Shown piece by piece: positions 34,842-42,984 of a DNA stretch of 64,000 bases. Under the pieces are notes generated by a model. That model saw only the letters and a list, made by a program, of their open reading frames with translations, had not been told where the DNA came from and did no database searches. Within the stretch, counting starts at the first letter, position 1; the number at the start of each line of letters is the position of its first letter. The stretch covers positions 310,001-374,000 of the forward strand of contig NZ_FRAI01000005.1 of NCBI RefSeq assembly GCF_900142275.1. The letters are read 5' to 3'. The stretch is from Anaerobranca californiensis DSM 14826 (GTDB lineage Bacteria > Bacillota > Proteinivoracia > Proteinivoracales > Proteinivoracaceae). The position numbers were made by a program, and so were the translations under genes.

Positions 34842-35621
34842 TCAATTCCCACTGACTTTTTTAACATCTTCAATTAAATTATTGATAAGGTCAATCTGAG
34901 CATCTAAACGGAAAATTTTACTGATTTGTACTATATTTTTATTCAGTTTCAAAAAAGCTTGTTTTTCCAAATCCGTTATAGCTACTACCTTGTGATTTAA
35001 TCCATAAAGCCTTTCTGCCATAATTTTTAGTAATTGATCTTCCTCATCACCGGTAAAATAAAAGATAAACTGTTGATTGGTAAAATCGTAATTACCAAAG
35101 AATGTTAATAAATCTATTTCCTCTAAATATTTTATTGATAAATCATCGCCATTATGAAGGAAATTGGCCAGTTTCTCACTAAATACCTTATTTACATTTT
35201 GAGTTATTCCTAAAAATGTTTGAAGATCTTCAGATTCTAATCTCTCTTCATTAATTAAAATTACATTTTGTAAAGAAACTTTACCCCTTTTAATTACAGG
35301 TAGTTCTAAAATAGTGTTATCATTGGAAAAGGTTATTAATGTGACATTTTCAATATCCTCATAATCTTTAAGTAATAGGGAAAATAACCTTTCTTCACTT
35401 TCCTTAAGTTCTTCCATATTGCCTTTTAGGTCTACTAATTCAACTATAAGGTTTCCTTTTTCCTCTTCTAAAGTATTGATTTTATTCTGCATAAGCTCAA
35501 TTGTCGACATTTGACTTTCGATAATAATATTATCACTTAATGACGTTCCAATAACTATTCCTAAAGCAAGGGCAACAAAAATTCCTACTACGGTAACTAC
35601 ATGAAATTTGAAATTAGCCAT
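34842..35621 (-). CDS. SteB/MctB-like membrane-anchored protein
   Basis: One N-terminal membrane span (about 5-28, FHVVTVVGIFVALALGIVIG) followed by a coiled coil (about 38-80) and a periplasm-side domain. This is the MctB or copper-transporter-named family; in Corynebacterium its homolog SteB works with SteA at the division site. The location between steA and a glycosyltransferase fits a cell-envelope role rather than copper transport. Confidence 0.78.
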   Translation of the reverse strand: MANFKFHVVTVVGIFVALALGIVIGTSLSDNIIIESQMSTIELMQNKINTLEEEKGNLIVELVDLKGNMEELKESEERLFSLLLKDYEDIENVTLITFSNDNTILELPVIKRGKVSLQNVILINEERLESEDLQTFLGITQNVNKVFSEKLANFLHNGDDLSIKYLEEIDLLTFFGNYDFTNQQFIFYFTGDEEDQLLKIMAERLYGLNHKVVAITDLEKQAFLKLNKNIVQISKIFRLDAQIDLINNLIEDVKKVSGN

Positions 35622-35632
35622 TTCATCCCCTC

Positions 35633-36757
35633 CTAAAAACTGTATTTTAACCTCATAATAAATAAACGGATTAACTGCTGAACTGTTGGTGAATAGTAAG
35701 CCATGACTAAAAAGGGAAGAAACATACCTATAACTAATAATACTAATGTTTTAGTATTAATGGAACTGTTATATAAAACACTGACACCTTTGCCATCCAC
35801 TAACTTAGGGCCAACTTTAAGCCTTACTAAAAAGGTACTGGCCATCCCTTTTCTACCCTTTTCTAAAAAGTCGATCATATTGGAATGGGTTCCCAAAGCG
35901 ACAATTATTTCTGCTTTATAATGGTAAGCCAAAAGTAAAGCTATATCCTCACTGGTTCCCGGTGCCTTGAAAACTTTTCCCTCTAATCCCAAACTTTTTA
36001 AACGGTCTAAACCTGGTGCCCTGCCATCTGGATAACCGTGAACTATTAACTCTTTAGCCATTTTTAATGCCTCATCACTGACACTATCCATATCACCGAC
36101 AATAATATCGGGTTTTAGGCGATGTTCTAAAAAAGCATCTGCTCCACCGTCTACGGCAATAAGAATAGGTTTAACCTCTTTAATAAAAGATCTAATAGCT
36201 AAAAGGTCTTCTTTATAGCTTTTACCCCGTACCAATACCACTACTGGTTTATCTTTTAGATCGATATCAATGGGGGGAATCTGAAGTTTTCCTGTAACCA
36301 AACTTTTTTCCCTTTTTGCATAGGTTAATGTATTATCTATGAAATCATCAAGGACATTATTAAAATTATCTTCTGCTTCTGCTAATTTTTTTTCCACATC
36401 CTCTATAGTTAACGGTTTACCTAAATTTATATCTCCATCTAAACCTATAATTTTATTTTCTATTATTTCAATTTCAGTTTCATCAGTTATTTTATCCCAT
36501 AACCTTTTATCAACATTATCCCAAAGTATAATTCCCTTTTCTAATAAGAGTTTGGGGCCTTGATTAGGATAAAAGCCAGAAATTGATTGTTCTATATTTA
36601 TTACTGCCTTAACCTTTTTCTCTATTAAACCCAGAGCTGCTATTTCATCTATATCTTTATGGCATATTAAAGCAATATCTCCATATTCTAGTTCTTTGAT
36701 TAAGTCCTTTGTCTTTTTATTTTTTTTAATAATACCTTTAATATTCATCTGATTCAC
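35633..36757 (-). CDS. steA: Putative cytokinetic ring protein SteA
   Basis: A cytosolic thiamine-pyrophosphokinase-like domain (VAVDGGADAFLEHRLKPDIIVGDMDSVSDEAL split across about 200-225) is followed by a C-terminal membrane span (about 335-355). SteA of Corynebacterium joins the division machinery and is found widely in Actinobacteria and Clostridia. The 374 residues match the family in length. It begins the operon with steB-like, GT2 and MraY-like genes, each only 10-15 bases apart or overlapping. Confidence 0.85.
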   Translation of the reverse strand: MNQMNIKGIIKKNKKTKDLIKELEYGDIALICHKDIDEIAALGLIEKKVKAVINIEQSISGFYPNQGPKLLLEKGIILWDNVDKRLWDKITDETEIEIIENKIIGLDGDINLGKPLTIEDVEKKLAEAEDNFNNVLDDFIDNTLTYAKREKSLVTGKLQIPPIDIDLKDKPVVVLVRGKSYKEDLLAIRSFIKEVKPILIAVDGGADAFLEHRLKPDIIVGDMDSVSDEALKMAKELIVHGYPDGRAPGLDRLKSLGLEGKVFKAPGTSEDIALLLAYHYKAEIIVALGTHSNMIDFLEKGRKGMASTFLVRLKVGPKLVDGKGVSVLYNSSINTKTLVLLVIGMFLPFLVMAYYSPTVQQLIRLFIMRLKYSF

Positions 36758-36881
36758 CCCAAAAATTATCTACACTCGTATTATTGTTTGAAAATTTGAA
36801 AATATACTAGGTCTAAATTAACAGTTACTACTATAGCACAAATTTCCCTATATATCTACAGTTCAAATCAATATATTGTAT

Positions 36882-36924
36882 AAAAAGGCACTTCTTATAT
36901 TGGGTTTAATAAGAAGTGCCTTTA
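36882..36924 (-). terminator. Terminator after spo0A
   Basis: AAAGGCACTTCTTAT and ATAAGAAGTGCCTTT pair over 15 bases around a 10-base loop, followed on the minus strand by TTTTTAT. It separates spo0A from steA. Confidence 0.92.
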
Positions 36925-36927
36925 TTT

Positions 36928-37710
36928 TTAGCTTATTTTTTGTTTTTGAGAAATCCTAATATTATCGGCAATTAATGCTATAAATTCTGAATTAGTAGGT
37001 TTACCTTTATCGTTTCTAATAGAACTTTTAAAGAATTTATGTACTGCGTGGATATTGTTTCTACCATTCCAAGCGGATTCTATTGCATGACGAATAGCCC
37101 TTTCCACCCTAGAAGGAGTTGTATCAAACTTTTCCGCAATGGTAGGATATAAACTTTTAGTAACACTATTGATAATATCCATATCATTAACAACTATAGT
37201 AATAGCTTCTTTTAAAAACATATACCCTTTTATATGGGCGGGAATACCCATCTCTAATAAGATACTTGTTACTACATCTTCTAAATCTTTAGATTTTGTT
37301 CCAGATGAACTTGAAATAACTTTTGAGTTGTTAATTGACCGATTAGAAATTAATTGACGGATCCTTTCTACTAATACTTCTAAATTAAAGGGTTTTAAAA
37401 TATAATAATCGGCACCTAATTCTAAAGCCTCTTTAGTTATTCTTTCTTGGCCAAAGGCAGTTAAAACAATAATTTTCGGTATAGCTGGTAAGTTCATTCC
37501 CTTAATTTTTTCTAAAACTCCCAGACCATCTAAATGGGGCATTATAATATCTAAAATTATAATGTCTGGTTGTTCTGTTTTTACTTTCTCTACTGCTTCC
37601 ATACCATTATGTGCTACACCTAAAACTTGTAAATCCCCTTGTTTTTCAAAATAATCCTTTAATAAAGTACAAAAATCTTCGTTGTCATCGACAATTAACA
37701 CCTTAATCAT
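36928..37710 (-). CDS. spo0A: Sporulation master response regulator Spo0A
   Basis: Spo0A, once phosphorylated, turns on sporulation and represses growth-phase genes. Receiver domain: acidic D8-D9 pair, phospho-acceptor D54 (ILDIIMPHLDG) and Lys in ILKPF near 108. The C-terminal effector carries the conserved recognition region TPSRVERAIRHAIESAWN (about 215-232). Length 260 matches. Upstream, a SigH promoter overlaps a Spo0A box. Gene order spoIVB-spo0A is the same as in Bacillus. Confidence 0.97.
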   Translation of the reverse strand: MIKVLIVDDNEDFCTLLKDYFEKQGDLQVLGVAHNGMEAVEKVKTEQPDIIILDIIMPHLDGLGVLEKIKGMNLPAIPKIIVLTAFGQERITKEALELGADYYILKPFNLEVLVERIRQLISNRSINNSKVISSSSGTKSKDLEDVVTSILLEMGIPAHIKGYMFLKEAITIVVNDMDIINSVTKSLYPTIAEKFDTTPSRVERAIRHAIESAWNGRNNIHAVHKFFKSSIRNDKGKPTNSEFIALIADNIRISQKQKIS

Positions 37711-37747
37711 TTAATTCATCCCCCTCAATAAAGACTTTTCAAAATTC

Positions 37748-37776
37748 TTATTCGACATTTTGTAAATATTTCCTTC
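37748..37776 (-). promoter_or_regulatory. SigH promoter of spo0A overlapping a Spo0A box
   Basis: GAAGGAAAT (matches RnAGGAwWW), 11 bases, GTCGAATAA (matches RnnGAATww exactly). The Spo0A box TGTCGAA occupies 37751-37757, inside the -10 element, so activated Spo0A should touch its own promoter. Confidence 0.75.
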
Positions 37777-37889
37777 TTTTTTTTAATATTTTTTTAAAAT
37801 TCTATTTAATCCTCAATAATCGCTATTTTATGCTATTTTTTGACCTTTTTCGGTAATGACAAATGATGATAAAAATTAATTTTTGTATA

Positions 37890-37918
37890 ATTTTATTTAA
37901 AATTTACTATAATAACAA
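37890..37918 (-). promoter_or_regulatory. SigA-like promoter candidate upstream of spo0A
   Basis: TTGTTA, 17 bases, TAAAAT on the minus strand. It would be the vegetative spo0A promoter that precedes the SigH one in Bacillus. Very AT-rich surroundings make chance matches likely. Confidence 0.35.
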
Positions 37919-37944
37919 TAAAACTAAGGGAAAATCCCCTTAGT
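37916..37944 (-). terminator. Terminator overlapping the end of spoIVB
   Basis: ACTAAGGG and CCCTTAGT pair around GATTTT and are followed on the minus strand by TTTATT. It includes the spoIVB stop codon. Confidence 0.75.
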
Positions 37945-39235
37945 CTATCATCTTTGATTCCATAATCATCCACTCTATAAAACATCCATATCCTCTAGTA
38001 GGATCATTAACAAATACATGGGTAACTGCACCTATTAATTTGCCATTTTGAATTATTGGGCTACCACTCATACCTTGAACAATCCCACCTGTTTTTTCTA
38101 ACAATCTCTCATCTGTTATTTTCACAACAAGTCCTTTAGGGGCAGGATTATTTTGAATTAAAATCTTTTCAATTTCAATATCAAATACTTCTACATTATC
38201 CCCTTCAATTACCGTCATAATTTGAGCAGGTCCTGTTTTAATCTGATGTTTTAAAGCAATTGGTATCTGCTCTTTTTTCTTTTCAAAAATCTTTAAATTT
38301 TCAAGTTGGCCAAAGATACCAAATTCAGAATTTATTCTAATATCTCCTTGAAAACTACCCTTATATTTTATTATACCCCTTTTTTCTCCAGGGCTTCCCC
38401 TTTTACTCGGCACTACACTGGTAATAGTTGATTCCATTATTTTGCCATCATAAAGATCTACTGGTTTTTGAGTCGTTGAGTCAGTTATTATATGACCTAA
38501 AGCGCCATAGATTCCTGTTTCTGGTCGAACAAAGGTGATTGTTCCTACTCCAGCAGTAGAATCTTTTATAAACAAACCTATCCTATAAGTATTTGTTTGT
38601 TTACACTTTTCTGGTCGGACTGTTAACTCTAGAATTTTATCCTTTCTTTTTACTGTAAAGTTTAGTTTTTTACCTTTTTGGGAAAATTCTTCAATTAAAG
38701 TAGCTACCCTTTCTACATCTCCTACCTCTTGTCCGTTTATCTTTAAAATTGTATCTCCCACTTCAAAACCAGCATTTTTTGCCGGCTCTACCCTTCCGTT
38801 TTTAGTTTCAACTTTATCTAAACCGACAACCATAACCCCTTCTTGATTGATTTTTACACCTATAGATTCACCACCAGGGTAAACATAAATAGGTGGTACT
38901 ACCTCTACATTTAATCGCTTTATTGGGATAACTCCCAACAAATTAAACTGGATTTGATAACTTCCTAAATTTTCTGGTCTAAATTTTATTCCGTTTGAAG
39001 CATCAAGGGCTACCCTTTTATCTGCTACTTCAATTCCGTTAATTAAAATTTGTTCTCCTTTATTTATAGCAGTTATTCCTATTGGTAACCCTAATTCCAA
39101 ATGATGTTCTTCACCATAAAACATTTGCACATTATCAGGGAAATTATAAAAAGTTCTCATTGGTGTACTGAAGGAGATAACCACTATCAAACAAGCTATA
39201 ATTATCCCTAATAATTTCCTCATATCCTTTTCCAA
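37940..39235 (-). CDS. spoIVB: SpoIVB serine peptidase
   Basis: An S55 serine protease sent from the forespore into the intermembrane space, where it triggers pro-SigK processing. Features counted from the longer GTG reading at 39244 (434 residues): N-terminal membrane or signal segment (10-27), PDZ domain (about 135-210), His251 in GALGHIITD and the nucleophile Ser393 in GMSGSPII. AGGAGG stands too close to the GTG/ATG pair, but 8 bases before a TTG at 39235, which I take as the start (431 residues). A forespore promoter is expected upstream but none was convincing. Confidence 0.94.
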   Translation of the reverse strand: MEKDMRKLLGIIIACLIVVISFSTPMRTFYNFPDNVQMFYGEEHHLELGLPIGITAINKGEQILINGIEVADKRVALDASNGIKFRPENLGSYQIQFNLLGVIPIKRLNVEVVPPIYVYPGGESIGVKINQEGVMVVGLDKVETKNGRVEPAKNAGFEVGDTILKINGQEVGDVERVATLIEEFSQKGKKLNFTVKRKDKILELTVRPEKCKQTNTYRIGLFIKDSTAGVGTITFVRPETGIYGALGHIITDSTTQKPVDLYDGKIMESTITSVVPSKRGSPGEKRGIIKYKGSFQGDIRINSEFGIFGQLENLKIFEKKKEQIPIALKHQIKTGPAQIMTVIEGDNVEVFDIEIEKILIQNNPAPKGLVVKITDERLLEKTGGIVQGMSGSPIIQNGKLIGAVTHVFVNDPTRGYGCFIEWMIMESKMID

Positions 39236-39380
39236 ATGCATCACCTCCTATTTCTTGTAAACAATGTTTTTTGTCTGTCTTATTTTTAATTTGTTCTTTT
39301 GATATTTTTTTTATGCCGTTAGTTTACATAATCCAAAGCTTAATATTTGGTTATACATTGAAATTTTTGTCAAAAAAATA

Positions 39381-39424
39381 AAAAAAAAAGCAAGATTTAT
39401 CCTAAAACAAATCTTGCTTTTTAA
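39381..39424 (-). terminator. Terminator after recN
   Basis: AAAAAGCAAGATTT and AAATCTTGCTTTTT pair over 14 bases around a 10-base loop with a long T run on the minus strand, 4 bases past the recN stop. Confidence 0.93.
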
Positions 39425-39427
39425 AAT

Positions 39428-41113
39428 TTAGTTTTTAAAACCCTGAGCTAATGCCAACATTTCCTTTGCATGGTTGATAGTCCCTTGAGTTATTTCTGCA
39501 CCTGAAATCATTCGAGCTATTTCTAATATCTTTTCTTGTCCATCTAATCTCCTTATAGTGGATATTGTTCTACCATCTACCTCTTTTTTCTCAATTTTAT
39601 AGTGATTATCTGCCATTACACAAATTTGGGGAAGATGACTAACACATAGTACTTGACGACCTTTGCTGACATTTAGCAATTTTTCCGCAACCCTTTGAGC
39701 TGTACGTCCACCAATACCTGTATCCACTTCATCAAAAACCAATGTTTCTATTTGGTCAATTTGTGCTAAAATATTTTTCATTGCCAACATAATCCTGGAC
39801 AACTCACCACCACTTGATATTTTTGCTAAAGGTTTTAAAGGTTCCCCAGGATTAGGGGATATTAAAAACTCCACCTGATCTAAACCTGTTTCATAGAATT
39901 CGCCATTGTTTTTTTTAAAATAAACTTCAAATTTAGTTTTTTCCATAGACATATCCGCTAATTCTATGGATATTTTAGTACTTAAATCTAATGCTAACTC
40001 TTTTCTTTTTAACGATAATTGATGACCAACTTCCAATAGTTTTTGCTCAACTATTTTCAATTCCCCTTGTAATTTTTTAAATAATTCTTCGCTATTTATC
40101 AATTCTTCCAATTCCAGTTTCCTTTGTTTGTAATAATCTAAAACATCTTCTATAGTTGGGCCATATTTTCTTTTTAAGCGGTTAATCTCATCTATCCTCA
40201 TTTCCACTGAAGTTAAAGCTTCAGGATCTAAATCCAGTCCTTGTCCATAATTAAACAATTCCCTTGATACATCTTGAATTTGAAAAAGTGCTCCTTCTAA
40301 TTGTGGGATAAATTTAGATAAATTATCGTCATACTTAGTTAAATGTTCTAAATGGGAGATTACAGAACCAATAACTTCGATAACAGAAGGATTTTCTTCC
40401 CCTTGATAAAGGTGATTATAACTATTCATAACTCCATTATATAACTTTTCAGCATTAATTAATAATTTTCTGTGATTTAATAATTCTTCATCTTCACCTA
40501 TAGTTAAGTTACAGTTTTCTATTTCCTCTATCTCAAATTTAAGTAAATCCATTTGTCTTTCTCGATTTTCGTTATTACTATGTAATTTATTTAATCGATT
40601 TAAAATATCCCTCCGTTTTACATATAATTCATTATAGCTAGTTAATAGTTGCCCAATAGCCTTTCCTCCATAGAGATCTAAGAAACTCAAATGTTTTTGG
40701 GGATCAAGTAATGAATGGTGTTCATGTTGTCCGTGAATATCCACTAAATCTTTTGTAAGATCCTTCAATAAACCAATAGTTATAATTTTATTATTTACTT
40801 TAGCTATGCTTTTTCCAGAAGAATAAATTTCCCTCTCGATAATTAACTGATCATCTACATCAATACCTAAAATTTCATTAATTTTTTTGCTTTTTAAAGG
40901 GGTTAAAGAAAATACCCCTGTAATAATACTTTTTTCACATCCAGATCTCACTAATTCTGCCGATGCCCTTCCACCGGTCAGCAAAGTTAAAGCATCAATA
41001 ATGATTGATTTTCCAGCTCCCGTTTCCCCTGACAAAACTGTTAAACCATCATTAAAATCAATTTCCAAAGCCTCTATTAAAGCAAAATTTTCGATACTAA
41101 TCCTATCGATCAT
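39428..41113 (-). CDS. recN: DNA repair protein RecN
   Basis: An SMC-like ATPase that works on double-strand breaks. The 561 residues show Walker A GETGAGKSII (about 31-40), long coiled coils in the middle (about 160-370), the ABC signature SSGGELSRIMLAM near 428 and Walker B LVFDEVDTGIGG near 458. The ATG overlaps the NAD kinase stop by 4 bases, so the two are co-translated. Confidence 0.96.
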   Translation of the reverse strand: MIDRISIENFALIEALEIDFNDGLTVLSGETGAGKSIIIDALTLLTGGRASAELVRSGCEKSIITGVFSLTPLKSKKINEILGIDVDDQLIIEREIYSSGKSIAKVNNKIITIGLLKDLTKDLVDIHGQHEHHSLLDPQKHLSFLDLYGGKAIGQLLTSYNELYVKRRDILNRLNKLHSNNENRERQMDLLKFEIEEIENCNLTIGEDEELLNHRKLLINAEKLYNGVMNSYNHLYQGEENPSVIEVIGSVISHLEHLTKYDDNLSKFIPQLEGALFQIQDVSRELFNYGQGLDLDPEALTSVEMRIDEINRLKRKYGPTIEDVLDYYKQRKLELEELINSEELFKKLQGELKIVEQKLLEVGHQLSLKRKELALDLSTKISIELADMSMEKTKFEVYFKKNNGEFYETGLDQVEFLISPNPGEPLKPLAKISSGGELSRIMLAMKNILAQIDQIETLVFDEVDTGIGGRTAQRVAEKLLNVSKGRQVLCVSHLPQICVMADNHYKIEKKEVDGRTISTIRRLDGQEKILEIARMISGAEITQGTINHAKEMLALAQGFKN

Positions 41114-41970
41114 AATAACCTCCTGTTAGAGTAATAATTCATCTTTAATCTTAATATATCAAAAAAATTTTTGCCTTTTAGTCGAACTACAGGTACAAAT
41201 AAATCACTGCCTTTAACTTTAATCATATCCCCACCTTTAAGTTCAATTCCCCTTTGCCCATCTATTGTTAACACAACTTCTTGATTAGTTGTCGCCAAGA
41301 TAACTTTGATCTCCGATTTATTGCTAACAACTACACTTCTAGAGTGTAATGTATGGGGACAAATAGGTGTAATAACAAGTACAGGTAATGACGGAGTTAA
41401 AATAGGTCCGCCAGCAGATAATGAATATCCAGTAGAGCCAGTAGGAGTACTTATTATCACCCCATCTCCAGGGTAACAATCTAAAAATACATCATCGACA
41501 TATGTATTTAAACTGATTATTCTAGCTAAAGGGCCTTTGGAAATAGTTATTTCATTTAATGCAACTACTTTCTCTATAATTTTCCCATCTCTAACAAGTT
41601 CAGCTTCCACCATTTGCCTTTTTTCTATGTTATATTGACCTTGATCAATTTTTTCTATAGCATCTTCAACTTCCTTTAATTCAACTTCAGTCAAAAAACC
41701 TAAAGTTCCTAAGTTAACTCCTAAAATAGGAACTTGATAACTAGCATAATCCCGGGCAATACTTAAAAAGGTTCCATCTCCACCTAATACCAATAAAAGC
41801 TCAATATTTTCAGGAAGATTCCCTGAACTAAAACTTTCTGTTCCATCTATAAAATAATCCTTTGAACTATAAAGTTTAAATTTTTTTTCTTTAAGCCTTG
41901 TAATAATTTCTTTAGCTATCTTTAATCCTTGCTCTTTGGAAAAATTTAAAAAAATAGCGATATTCTTCAA
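41110..41970 (-). CDS. nadK: NAD kinase
   Basis: Makes NADP from NAD and ATP (or polyphosphate). GGDGTFLSIARD (about 64-75), the substrate-binding ALNEITISKGP (about 122-132) and STPTGSTGYSLSAGGPI (about 154-170) are clear. The start is a TTG at 41970 preceded by GGGGGG at 6 bases. In Bacillus argR sits at this place between tlyA and recN; here nadK takes it, as in many Clostridia. Confidence 0.96.
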   Translation of the reverse strand: MKNIAIFLNFSKEQGLKIAKEIITRLKEKKFKLYSSKDYFIDGTESFSSGNLPENIELLLVLGGDGTFLSIARDYASYQVPILGVNLGTLGFLTEVELKEVEDAIEKIDQGQYNIEKRQMVEAELVRDGKIIEKVVALNEITISKGPLARIISLNTYVDDVFLDCYPGDGVIISTPTGSTGYSLSAGGPILTPSLPVLVITPICPHTLHSRSVVVSNKSEIKVILATTNQEVVLTIDGQRGIELKGGDMIKVKGSDLFVPVVRLKGKNFFDILRLKMNYYSNRRLL

Positions 41971-42018
41971 CTAAATCCCCCCTAAATTAAATAAATTAAC
42001 AAAAAGGATTACATTTAT

Positions 42019-42027
42019 ATTATAACA
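42019..42027 (-). promoter_or_regulatory. Extended -10 promoter candidate for nadK-recN
   Basis: TGTTATAAT on the minus strand fits the TGnTATAAT extended -10 element in a 210-base gap before nadK. No good -35 was seen. Confidence 0.4.
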
Positions 42028-42151
42028 GAGATAATTTAAATTTATCTTTAATTTTATTAGATTATCCTTCAAAAGAAAGCCTTGTAAAGGAGGAAATGTT
42101 GCTAATCCTACAAAAATATTCGTGATAAAAATTAAAATTCCTTTTTTATAT

Positions 42152-42183
42152 AAAAAAAAAGCAAAGGTCCTTTCCCTGCTTTA
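42152..42183 (-). terminator. Terminator after tlyA
   Basis: AAAGCAGGG and CTTTGCTTT pair with two wobbles around a 7-base loop and are followed by a run of T on the minus strand. It closes the dxs-tlyA unit. Confidence 0.65.
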
Positions 42184-42984
42184 TCGGAAATTCCCTTTAG
42201 CCTTTTCTACTATTTCATTTATTTTTACAGAATCAACAGTTGAGTCATTATTTAGCTTTGCAAATAATAAATATTCTACATTTCCCTCTGGACCAGTAAT
42301 AGGGGAAAAATTTAAATCTAATGCACCAATTCCATAGCTAGTACAAAAATCTACAATATTTCTAATTACTTCCTTATGGACTTCAAAATCCCTTACAACA
42401 CCTTTTTTCCCCACTTTTTCTCTACCTGCTTCAAACTGGGGCTTAATTAAAGCTACAATAGTCCCTCCCGGTACTAAAACTTCCTTTACCTTTGGAAGTA
42501 GTAACTTAAGGGAAATAAAACTTGCATCAATAACTGCTATTTCAGGCTGAGGGTTAAACATTTCCTTATCTACATTTCTAAAATTAGTTCGCTCCATATT
42601 AATAACTTTAGGGTTACTTCTTAAACTCCAAGCTAATTGTCCATAACCGACATCTACAGCAAAAACTAATTTAGCACCATTTTGTAAAGCACAATCTGTA
42701 AAACCCCCTGTAGATGCTCCTACATCTACCACCACTTTATCAGTAAAATCTAAAGGAAAACATTCCACAGCTTTTTGCAACTTCAATCCTCCACGGCTAA
42801 CAAAGGGACAATCCTTTCCCTTGACTTGAATTGGAAGATCTCGATTTACAAAGGTCCCAGCCTTATCCAATTTTTGCCCATCACTATAAACTAAACCTGC
42901 CATAATAGATCTTTTAGCTTGTTCCCGACTTTGGAATAAACCCCTTTCAACCAATAACTGGTCTAATCGCACTTTCTTTTCCAT
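42181..42984 (-). CDS. tlyA: TlyA family rRNA 2'-O-methyltransferase (hemolysin-like)
   Basis: An N-terminal S4 RNA-binding domain (residues 1-60, VRLDQLLVERGLFQSREQAKRSI) and a FtsJ-like Rossmann methyltransferase domain with VVDVGASTGGFTDCALQNGA split near 84-103, and an LIKPQFEAGREKV motif near 177. Family members methylate 16S and 23S rRNA with SAM. GGAG lies 6 bases before the ATG. The gene overlaps the end of dxs by 38 bases. Confidence 0.93.
   Translation of the reverse strand: MEKKVRLDQLLVERGLFQSREQAKRSIMAGLVYSDGQKLDKAGTFVNRDLPIQVKGKDCPFVSRGGLKLQKAVECFPLDFTDKVVVDVGASTGGFTDCALQNGAKLVFAVDVGYGQLAWSLRSNPKVINMERTNFRNVDKEMFNPQPEIAVIDASFISLKLLLPKVKEVLVPGGTIVALIKPQFEAGREKVGKKGVVRDFEVHKEVIRNIVDFCTSYGIGALDLNFSPITGPEGNVEYLLFAKLNNDSTVDSVKINEIVEKAKGNFR

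Noticed and set aside
39245-39380. A SigF/SigG promoter for spoIVB (GTATA near 39355)
   Set aside because: No -10 element at the right spacing fits well; expected biologically but not supported by the bases.
42085-42124. A plus-strand AAAGGAGG followed by ATG and TTG
   Set aside because: The frame ends after about nine codons and no promoter or terminator goes with it.
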